Source: Bradyrhizobium lablabi | GTDB taxonomy: Bacteria > Pseudomonadota > Alphaproteobacteria > Rhizobiales > Xanthobacteraceae | Direction: 5' to 3' | NCBI RefSeq assembly: GCF_018131005.1 | Contig: NZ_JAFCJK010000016.1 | Coordinates: forward strand, 26,574-90,573 | Length of the DNA: 64,000 nt | Shown here: positions 33,724 to 40,226 of the stretch, piece by piece | Position numbering within the stretch: the first letter of the stretch is position 1 | Layout: every line of letters starts with the position of its first letter | The notes under the pieces: model-generated | Seen by the model: only the letters and a program-made list of their open reading frames with translations | What the model was told of the DNA's origin: nothing | Database searches by the model: none | Position numbers and translations under genes: made by a program

Positions 33724-34431
33724 ATGTTTAAATCTGCTGGCGCTGGCGCCTTGCTTCTGGCCGGAATTCTGCTTTCCCCCACAGTCCAGGCAGCAACGAT
33801 CACGCAGGCGGACCTGACCGACGGCGCAAATTCCGTCTCGGTTGGAGGGATTACTGTTTCGGCGAGCACCGGCGGCACGTTTGGCCACAAGACGCTGAAC
33901 GGCGTTACCGGCGTCGGTGTGAATGGCGCGAACTCCGTGGTCGATGCAGAAATCGACAACAACGAGAGCATCACGTTCGCCGCGTCTACAACGCAATTGC
34001 TCCAAAGCTTTTCGGTGGCGTTTCTCTACGCGAACGGTTCGTTCGGCGACAACGTCAATGAATTCTCGGTCGTGGACGCTGTCACTGGCGTCGTGACCAC
34101 TATCACTCTTCAAGTAACCAGTGCCACGACTGCAGATTTGATCGGAGCAGTGGGCACGGTCCAAAACGACTCGCCCGGCAACAACAACGGCGGCGGCCAG
34201 TGGACGGTCACATTCACCGATCCACTCGCCTTTAATAGCCTCATCTTCCGAACCGCGGCTGGAAACGGCGGAGACTCGGCGCCCTTGGGTGACTTTGCCT
34301 TCCACGATGTCACCTTCACCGCGGCGGTGCCAGAACCCTCCACCTGGGCGATGCTGATCCTGGGCTTTGCTGGAGTTGGTTTCCTTGCCTACCGCAGGCG
34401 GCAAACGGGAGCATCGCCGTCGCTGGCGTAA
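33724..34431 (+). CDS. PEPxxWA-CTERM sorting domain protein
   Basis: A 235-residue exported protein. GGAGGGG precedes the ATG by a few bases. The signal peptide ends near VQAAT. The body is Ala/Thr/Asn/Gly-rich with beta strands (SVAFLYANGSFGDNVNEFSV) and ends in a calcium-lectin-like FNSLIFRTA region. The C-terminus has VPEPSTWAMLILGF, a hydrophobic helix and AYRRRQ. It is followed by a strong hairpin. The body belongs to no family I can name with certainty. It probably remains in the cell-surface matrix. Confidence 0.88.
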   Translation: MFKSAGAGALLLAGILLSPTVQAATITQADLTDGANSVSVGGITVSASTGGTFGHKTLNGVTGVGVNGANSVVDAEIDNNESITFAASTTQLLQSFSVAFLYANGSFGDNVNEFSVVDAVTGVVTTITLQVTSATTADLIGAVGTVQNDSPGNNNGGGQWTVTFTDPLAFNSLIFRTAAGNGGDSAPLGDFAFHDVTFTAAVPEPSTWAMLILGFAGVGFLAYRRRQTGASPSLA

Positions 34432-34451
34432 AAACAAACGTCTGCATTTGA

Positions 34452-34480
34452 AAAGGCCGCCCTCCAGGCGGCCTTTCCGT
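34452..34480 (+). terminator. Rho-independent terminator
   Basis: Stem AAAGGCCGCC/GGCGGCCTTT with a 5-base loop, about 20 bases past the stop of the 33724 gene. The T-run is short (TTT then CC). The sequence is nearly the same as the other PEP-CTERM terminators. Confidence 0.85.
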
Positions 34481-34516
34481 TTGCGCGATGGACATCCAAA
34501 CGGACAGGCGCATTTG

Positions 34517-34819
34517 CTACATCTCGATGTCAGGCCTCAGCAAGGCGCGCGCTTGCCATTTCATCTGAGGCTGACTTTGCCGGATGCAAAAGCGCCCGTC
34601 GCCGACGGGCACCCTCAGTACGGCAGTCGGCTTGTTGCTGCAGCATTGCTGGAAGCTATCCGGGAAGCCGAGCTGGTAGATATAGAAGCGCGCATAGGAC
34701 GGCTCGACCGAAATCACCAGATCCAGATATCGGAGGTGGGGCGGCAGCTTGCCGTGCAGATCGACGAGGCGTTCTCCCGGCGCGCAGGCCAGTGCCGCCA
34801 TCAGCAGGATCTTCTCCAT
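34517..34819 (-). CDS. Hypothetical protein
   Basis: A roughly 100-residue frame on the minus strand beginning MEKILLMAALACAPGER, which may be a weak signal or membrane segment, and containing DLVISVEPSYARFYIYQLGF and paired cysteines in QQCCSN. No family is recognised. GTG at 34822 directly precedes the ATG. The ribosome binding site is weak. Its position between two PEP-CTERM units and its length make it a plausible but uncertain gene. Confidence 0.45.
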   Translation of the reverse strand: MEKILLMAALACAPGERLVDLHGKLPPHLRYLDLVISVEPSYARFYIYQLGFPDSFQQCCSNKPTAVLRVPVGDGRFCIRQSQPQMKWQARALLRPDIEM

Positions 34820-35105
34820 CACGGCTTCAATCCGATCCCGGCACCGCCCGGCGCACCTTGAGATTTAAATGTTAAGATCGCCGGGCAAAATGAAACTGAT
34901 TCTTTGGAAATCACCGATTTCGGGCGGATGCAACCAGCTTTAACGTCCGTTCCTTTTTCGGCTCTATGCATTCTGCGACCGATTTAGCACATTTTTTGGC
35001 TGGATTCACGATCATGCTGCCCCGCACCAAGTTTCATTTGACTCTTCAATAAATCCCAATTAACGAGATTAACACCAAGTTAATTGGAATATTGGGAGTA
35101 GATTT

Positions 35106-35795
35106 ATGCGCAGAATGGGTTTCGCTCTCGCTACGATCCTTGGCTCTCTTGCGATCGTACCGGCGGCAAATGCTGCTGTTATGGCTGATGTGGCCGATGC
35201 CGGCATTGGGACGAATGTCGGAATGAATTTCAACTCCATCCCGGCGTCGACGAACGCGAATGCTCAGTCGCCCATTGTCATCGGCGACTGGACGTTCACG
35301 AACAGCACTCAGCCGGTGCAAGTCAACGTTGACGGCAGCAGTAACGGAGCTCAGCCCTTTGGGACGAGCGGCAACTATCTGAGCGTTCTCGGCTCGGGCT
35401 CGGAGGATGTGTCATTTTCGGCGCGGTCTTCGTTCTCGTTCTTCTGGGGTTCGATTGACGACTTCAACACGCTCGTCGTTCACACCTTGGGAGGCGCCAA
35501 CTACACCTTCACTGGTACTACGATCGCGGCCCAGTTTGCCGCCGAAGGCGTGAAGGCAAATGGCTGCCAGAACCTGACCGATTGCAACCGGTACTTTACC
35601 TTCACGGCTGACCCCGGCGAGCAGATCACCGGGTTCTCGATGTCCTCGTCGTCAAACTCGTTCGAAATCACCAACATCTCCGCTGTGCCGGAGCCCACGA
35701 CCTGGGCGATGATGATCCTGGGCTTCCTCGGACTTGGCTTCCTTGGTTACCGGAAGTCGGCGAAGTCCTCGACCAACGCCTTCCGTATCGCCTGA
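35106..35795 (+). CDS. PEPxxWA-CTERM sorting domain protein
   Basis: A 229-residue exported protein with GGGAG about 8 bases before the ATG. The signal peptide ends near AANAA. The body is Ser/Asn/Thr-rich beta type (FSARSSFSFFWGSIDDFNTL) and has two cysteines in NGCQNLTDCNRY that could form a disulfide. The C-terminus has VPEPTTWAMMILGF, then GLGFLGYRKS. The basic end is weaker than in the other substrates and followed by another 14 residues. A strong hairpin follows. Predicted to be anchored or released by the exosortase. Confidence 0.88.
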   Translation: MRRMGFALATILGSLAIVPAANAAVMADVADAGIGTNVGMNFNSIPASTNANAQSPIVIGDWTFTNSTQPVQVNVDGSSNGAQPFGTSGNYLSVLGSGSEDVSFSARSSFSFFWGSIDDFNTLVVHTLGGANYTFTGTTIAAQFAAEGVKANGCQNLTDCNRYFTFTADPGEQITGFSMSSSSNSFEITNISAVPEPTTWAMMILGFLGLGFLGYRKSAKSSTNAFRIA

Positions 35796-35818
35796 ATTTC
35801 GGGCACACGCATAAATCG

Positions 35819-35845
35819 AAAAGGCCGCCACTGGCGGCCTTTTTC
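35819..35845. terminator. Rho-independent terminator (possibly two-way)
   Basis: Stem AAAAGGCCGCC/GGCGGCCTTTT around a 3-base loop with a T-run. It lies between the plus-strand PEP-CTERM gene and the convergent minus-strand small gene, so it may serve both. Confidence 0.9.
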
Positions 35846-35931
35846 TTGTCCGGACGAAACGCGAATGGCGATCGAGTGCAACGCGGCCAGTGCAATGGCG
35901 TCCGCCAGTTCAAGCGCAGCAGAACGGCCGC

Positions 35932-36138
35932 TTACGCCAACACGCCGCGCCTGACGGCGAATGCGAAATTCCCGACAAACGTTTCGATGTCAGGCGGATG
36001 GCTATCGGACAAGGTCTTGGCGGCGGCGCGTAGCGACCAGTGCGATCTGCGTTCGATCTCATCGAGGTCGTCAGATACGGCCTCGAGCGCACGTTGCAGG
36101 CGCAGCAATTCGGCGCGCGGATCTCCTTTTGTACTCAT
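35932..36138 (-). CDS. Small hypothetical protein (68 residues)
   Basis: A small soluble protein with a strong site (GGGGAGGGTCAT before the ATG). It begins MSTKGDPRAELLRLQRALEA and continues SDDLDEIERRSHWSLRAAAKTLSDSHPPDIE, mostly helical and charged. A GNFAFAVRRGVLA end follows. No signal peptide. No family is recognised. It is convergent with the preceding PEP-CTERM gene and shares a terminator with it. Confidence 0.6.
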   Translation of the reverse strand: MSTKGDPRAELLRLQRALEAVSDDLDEIERRSHWSLRAAAKTLSDSHPPDIETFVGNFAFAVRRGVLA

Positions 36139-36310
36139 ATGACCCTCCCCAAGGCCCACAATTCAAGCGCGTCCAGTAAAATTCAAAAAACAATAATATT
36201 CCAGTTAAATTAATCACGATTCAAATCGAAGGCGTGCGACTTTGGTTGTTAATTGAGCGGACGCGGTCTCGGGTCGCTCTCAAGAACTGTTAAATATATG
36301 GAAAGCCCTA

Positions 36311-36340
36311 TTGACGCGTCGCAGCACGCGCCTCTATTCA
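36311..36340 (+). promoter_or_regulatory. Possible promoter of PEP-CTERM gene
   Basis: TTGACG is followed after 18 bases by TATTCA (3 of 6 matches to the -10), upstream of the 36406 gene. The TTGACGCGT block is very similar to that before 31772. Weak evidence. Confidence 0.3.
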
Positions 36341-36405
36341 AGGTTTCACAAGCAATCGTAGTGCGAATCTGATTTCACAACTCGCGCCGTGCTCGGGAGA
36401 CAATA

Positions 36406-37041
36406 ATGAAAACAATGAAGCCGATTATCCTTGCAGCCGCCTTTTCAATGGTGGCTGGAGCCGCGGGTGCCGCGACGATCGTCGACGGTGATTTTGCGGG
36501 CGCGGGCAGCCCGTACCAGACGATCGGGGCCGGCCAGACCTTCGGCGCGAACAATGCGTGGACGGTGGTATCGGGCAGCATCGATTGGATCGGAAATTAC
36601 TGGCAGTCGCCTGGCTCGGGCGGTTCGGTCGATCTCGACGGCAACTCGGTCGGCGCGATCAGCCAGACCCTCCAGAATCTGGCAGCCGGCACCTATACGG
36701 TGACGTTCGCGCTGTCCGGCAATCCGGATGGTCAACCGCCGACCAAGGGTTTGCAGGTGGGCGTCGCTGGAACGACGCAGACATACAGCTATCCGCTTGC
36801 CGGCACGCGGAACGACATGAAGTACGTCACCGAGTCCTTCACATTCACCTGGCTTGGCGGCGACGCGGTGCTGACGTTTGCAAGCCTTGATGATCCCTCG
36901 TCCAATCCCTATGGCCCGGTGATCGGCGACGTTGCAATCTCCGCCGTCCCAGAGCCGTCGACCTGGGCCATGATGATCCTAGGCTTTGCCTCGGTCGGCT
37001 ATCTCGCGCATCGCCGGCGGGCAGTGGCGCCGGCCGCTTGA
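36406..37041 (+). CDS. PEPxxWA-CTERM protein with choice-of-anchor C-type domain
   Basis: A 211-residue exported protein. The signal peptide ends near AGAAT. The body has features of the choice-of-anchor C/DUF642-like beta domain: NNAWTVVSGSIDWIG, SVDLDGNSVGAISQTL and TYTVTFALSGNPDGQPP. These are thought to be carbohydrate-binding or surface modules. The C-terminus is VPEPSTWAMMILGF, SVGYLAHRRR, with a His in place of the usual Tyr. It has its own terminator. The H-NS-like gene is immediately downstream on the opposite strand. Confidence 0.9.
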   Translation: MKTMKPIILAAAFSMVAGAAGAATIVDGDFAGAGSPYQTIGAGQTFGANNAWTVVSGSIDWIGNYWQSPGSGGSVDLDGNSVGAISQTLQNLAAGTYTVTFALSGNPDGQPPTKGLQVGVAGTTQTYSYPLAGTRNDMKYVTESFTFTWLGGDAVLTFASLDDPSSNPYGPVIGDVAISAVPEPSTWAMMILGFASVGYLAHRRRAVAPAA

Positions 37042-37063
37042 AGAACTCAAATTCCGCTCATGC

Positions 37064-37091
37064 AAGGGCCACCCTTTGGGTGGCCCTTTTT
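37064..37091 (+). terminator. Rho-independent terminator
   Basis: Stem AAGGGCCACCC/GGGTGGCCCTT with a 3-base loop followed by TTT, about 20 bases past the PEP-CTERM stop. The stem differs slightly from the GGCCGCC type but has the same design. Confidence 0.88.
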
Positions 37092-37148
37092 GTTAACTAG
37101 CTAAATTGCCTCTCTCACCGATCGGCGGCCCGTCGTGGATCGGTCGGC

Positions 37149-37460
37149 CTATTGGATCCGGCAATCCTCCAGCGATCCACCCCGCGCAAGCAGCTCCACG
37201 ACCCATTGCGGATGCCTTCCGCGGCCCGACCAGGTCTCGGTAGCCTCCATCGGATTGCGGAATTTGGGCTGCACCGGCGGGTAGGGGCGCGGTTGAGGGA
37301 TATCCGTCGGCGATCCGCCAAACTTGCGGCCCAATTCCTCAAGTTGTCGTTCAATCGCCAGCTTCTTCGATTCCACCTTTGCCGCGAGCACCTCGGTGAG
37401 CTGATCGTGGAGCGCCCAAAGCTCGTCCAAGCTCATCGTCTCCAATTGGCGCGTCTTCAT
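37149..37460 (-). CDS. H-NS family nucleoid-associated protein
   Basis: A 103-residue DNA-binding protein. A predicted coiled coil at residues about 5-45 (LDELWALHDQLTEVLAAKVESKKLAIE) supports dimerisation, and a C-terminal H-NS motif is present: FRNP then ETWSGRGRHPQWV. This family binds curved AT-rich DNA and silences transferred genes. Start: ATG at 37460 has GGGAG about 6 bases upstream; in-frame ATGs at 37475 and 37493 are weaker. It is placed among PEP-CTERM genes whose upstream regions look AT-rich, so it may silence them; that is inference. Confidence 0.88.
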   Translation of the reverse strand: MKTRQLETMSLDELWALHDQLTEVLAAKVESKKLAIERQLEELGRKFGGSPTDIPQPRPYPPVQPKFRNPMEATETWSGRGRHPQWVVELLARGGSLEDCRIQ

Positions 37461-37849
37461 GGCTTGCTCCCGCATCACATCCGCCCCATGCATGCTCCTG
37501 CACCGTAAAGACTCGGTTAACTCTGATGGGACATTTGGCCGTTTAGTTTCGCTTAAATCGTTCCGAAAAGCGGTATTTTAATCCGATGACAGCCGAATGG
37601 GCGCCTGCGCATCCGGGTCCGCAGTTCAAATAAGGCGTATAGATTTCTCTCGATCAACCCTGAAGTAAATCTGGCGCCATTAATCGAAATAATTGATTTT
37701 CGTCAGCGTGATGCAATCGGCCCGGCAAGGCGGCGCGGTGCCGTGAGCGGAAATCAGTGAATGGCGGTTGCTTTATCTTGACATTTTAAATCATCCATGG
37801 GATGTCTCATTTGGCGTCAATTAAATTTTATTAAATAAAGGTTTATTAA
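37461..37849. other. Intergenic region between H-NS-like and PEP-CTERM genes
   Basis: About 390 bases with divergent promoters expected. TTGACA at 37778-37783 may be a -35 for the 37850 gene; no good -10 is seen at the right distance. Another GTTAAC lies near 37516. I see no further gene. Confidence 0.5.
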
Positions 37850-38545
37850 ATGAATAAATCCATGAAGCTTGCCGCGGCAGGCCTCTTTGCGGCTGTTGCA
37901 TATTCTCCGGCGCATGCGACGACGGTTGCCTTCACGAGCGACGGCGCGTTCTCGGGCCTGTCGAGCTGTTCCGGCTGCTCAATCTCGGGGAGCGGCAATA
38001 CCCTGGACATGTCGGGCATCAATGCGAGCTCGCTCCACGCAAACGACATCAGTTCCACCAAGACAGTCAACTTCACCGGCACCGCGAACGATGTCCTGCT
38101 TGGCAGCCTGACCTGGGTCAACAATGGGAGCTTCTTCACCGACCAGAACTTCAATGTGAACTATACCTTCACGTTGAACTTCTCGCTCCCGAACTCGACT
38201 TCCGACTCCCAGGTCTTTAACCTGAATATCACTCAGCCCACCAACCCGCCGGGCGACAACGTTTTCAGCATCAGCAACGCGGCCCTTCAGGGACTGAGCT
38301 TCTCGCTCAACGGCATCACGATTTCGGACCTGCATTTCGGATTGGCTTCCCTTGCGAGCAATTCCTACGATGGCTCCACGTGGCACAACAACGAAAGCCA
38401 TACCTCGACGCTCAACATCTACGCGGACTTCACCGCGGCAGTTCCCGAGCCGTCAACCTGGGCGATGATGATCCTGGGCTTCCTTGGGGTCGGTTTCCTC
38501 GCCTATCGGCGGCGCAATGAGAGTGTGGCCTTCAGGGCCGTCTGA
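37850..38545 (+). CDS. PEPxxWA-CTERM protein with choice-of-anchor K-like domain
   Basis: A 231-residue exported protein. The signal peptide ends near SPAHAT. The body has NDVLLGSLTWVNNGSFFTDQ and an LNITQPTNPPGDNV block, similar to the choice-of-anchor K domain of PEP-CTERM proteins; it also has SSCSGCS, a possible disulfide pair. The C-terminus is VPEPSTWAMMILGF, GVGFLAYRRR: a textbook PEPxxWA signal. A strong hairpin follows. Probable extracellular matrix or surface protein. Confidence 0.88.
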   Translation: MNKSMKLAAAGLFAAVAYSPAHATTVAFTSDGAFSGLSSCSGCSISGSGNTLDMSGINASSLHANDISSTKTVNFTGTANDVLLGSLTWVNNGSFFTDQNFNVNYTFTLNFSLPNSTSDSQVFNLNITQPTNPPGDNVFSISNAALQGLSFSLNGITISDLHFGLASLASNSYDGSTWHNNESHTSTLNIYADFTAAVPEPSTWAMMILGFLGVGFLAYRRRNESVAFRAV

Positions 38546-38573
38546 TTCCTGCGGTAATTGGCTAGAGAGGCTT

Positions 38574-38598
38574 AAAGACCGCCTTCGGGCGGTCTTTT
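38574..38598 (+). terminator. Rho-independent terminator
   Basis: Stem AAAGACCGCC/GGCGGTCTTT with TTCG loop and T-run, about 30 bases past the stop of the 37850 gene. The UUCG tetraloop makes it stable. Confidence 0.92.
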
Positions 38599-38646
38599 CG
38601 TTTCCAGATTTGGCGGGTCAATGACTGACAACCGACCGAAAGGAGA

Positions 38647-39021
38647 ATGCGCTCGCAGCGCGTCGAAATTGTTCGGACGCAGGGACGGTTGAGCGGCTTT
38701 TCGGCTATACTTGGTCACAACCGCCTATGCCCCAGGACTCTCCGCTTGCGCATTTGTCTTTTCGTCGTGCTCGGTCTCATTGTGCCCGGCCCTGGGCTTG
38801 CAGCGGAGCAATATGAGCGGATCAGGCGTCCACCGCCCAGCGCGGCCGAGGCCGATCGAATCGCTTCAGATACGGCCATGAATGACAGCCTCCTCCAGAA
38901 GGGGGACATCGTGGTGACCGACCGCGGCTATTTTGTATTCCTGGGAGTTGCCGCTGACGGCATATCCAGCGTTTTTGCACCCGTGCCCAACCCGATCAGA
39001 TCGGAGCGGCCGCGTCGCTGA
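38647..39021 (+). CDS. Hypothetical secreted protein
   Basis: A 124-residue product with a hydrophobic segment at about residues 33-52 (LRICLFVVLGLIVPGPGLAA, ending in a plausible signal-peptidase site) and a short mature part with LLQKGDIVVTDRGYFVFLGV. The N-terminal extension of 30 residues ahead of the signal suggests a later start; a TTG or GTG within it cannot be excluded. I know no function. It lies between PEP-CTERM genes on the same strand. Confidence 0.55.
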   Translation: MRSQRVEIVRTQGRLSGFSAILGHNRLCPRTLRLRICLFVVLGLIVPGPGLAAEQYERIRRPPPSAAEADRIASDTAMNDSLLQKGDIVVTDRGYFVFLGVAADGISSVFAPVPNPIRSERPRR

Positions 39022-39264
39022 CTCGGCCCGTCCGTCGTGGCGCCGGCGCAAGCCGGGCATTTAATTGGCGCCGCTCGGCGACGGCCGGATCCGCTGCCGC
39101 TAAAGACGACAGCAGCGTCGTCGGGTGCAACCTGGGCGGGTCAATTATCGATTATTTAACTCACTCGCATGGTTAATGCACTGCAACCAATTGACGATTT
39201 CAGTAATACGTTGCTAAGGATAAATCATTATGCCGAGCGAATCGGCTGCTGGAGTTTTCTTTAA

Positions 39265-40140
39265 ATGCCTTGGAAATCTTGTTTCGTTGTTTCGTGCCTG
39301 ACGCTCGGTATCGGTTTGACTTCTGCATCCGCCGCTACAGTCGCCGTTGACAGCTACGACATGAACAACGGCAACGGCACCATCCAGAACGGCGCCTTCA
39401 ACTATTTCGATACGACTTACAACGGCAGCGGCAACCCCAATGCAAACGGGTCGTCGCTGGTTGTCCCCTCCAATGGCTCTGCCCAGGAGTCGTTGCTCTC
39501 AGGGGGAACGGGTAAGCTCACCGACGGGACCATCGCGAGCCAGAATTTCTCGATCTCCCACGATCAGTACGTGGGCTGGAAGTATCAAGATCCAACGATC
39601 GTGTTTCACCTGGAGCCCGGAAAGTCTGTGAGTTCGGTCTCGCTCTACGTCGCGAGCTCGTTTGCTGCGTCGCTGGGCATGGGGGGTCTCGTGGCCGCAC
39701 CGAGCTCGGTTGGCGTGTCGCTGAGCAATAATGGTTCTATCTTTACTCCGACCTATACGACGAGCTTCTCGGATTATCTGAACGACCCCTACACCAACAC
39801 CGAGGTCATCACGCTGACATTTGCGACCCCGGTGTCCTCGGAGGACGTCTTTAGTCTCACCCTCAACAGAGGTAAATTGCAGCTCGACGGCATCAACTAC
39901 TACAACAACCACGTGGCGCAGAATGGTTGTGACGCTTCGGGTTGTTTTCTCGACAACGTCAACGACTTCAAGCATAGCGCCTATGATCCCAACCTCGAGC
40001 CATGGATCATGTTGAGCGAGGTCGAATTCACCGCGGCTGTGCCGGAGCCGTCGACGTGGATTATGCTCGTCCTCGGATTTGCCGGACTGGGATTTGTTGC
40101 TTCCCGTCGCCGCAAAGAACCGACGCTTCGCACGGTCTGA
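39265..40140 (+). CDS. PEP-CTERM protein (large substrate)
   Basis: A 291-residue exported protein. The signal peptide ends near SASAA. The body is Ser/Gly/Asn-rich and beta-type, with FVGWKYQDPTIVFHLEPGKSVSS-like surface strands (residues about 90-115) and two Cys in NGCDASGCF near the C-terminus. The sorting signal is VPEPSTWIMLVLGF, GLGFVASRRR, with Ile for the usual Ala after Trp. It is the longest PEP-CTERM protein here. A TTCG-loop hairpin follows. Confidence 0.87.
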   Translation: MPWKSCFVVSCLTLGIGLTSASAATVAVDSYDMNNGNGTIQNGAFNYFDTTYNGSGNPNANGSSLVVPSNGSAQESLLSGGTGKLTDGTIASQNFSISHDQYVGWKYQDPTIVFHLEPGKSVSSVSLYVASSFAASLGMGGLVAAPSSVGVSLSNNGSIFTPTYTTSFSDYLNDPYTNTEVITLTFATPVSSEDVFSLTLNRGKLQLDGINYYNNHVAQNGCDASGCFLDNVNDFKHSAYDPNLEPWIMLSEVEFTAAVPEPSTWIMLVLGFAGLGFVASRRRKEPTLRTV

Positions 40141-40175
40141 TCGCAAGCTTTGATCGGTCGTCGCATGGATCCGGG

Positions 40176-40200
40176 AAGAGCCGCCTTCGGGCGGCTTTTT
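40176..40200. terminator. Rho-independent terminator (possibly two-way)
   Basis: Stem AGCCGCC/GGCGGCT with TTCG loop and a five-T run on the plus strand, between the 39265 gene and the convergent NfrA-like gene. It may act for both. Confidence 0.9.
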
Positions 40201-40226
40201 GCTGCCACGTTCTGTTGAGTAAACGC

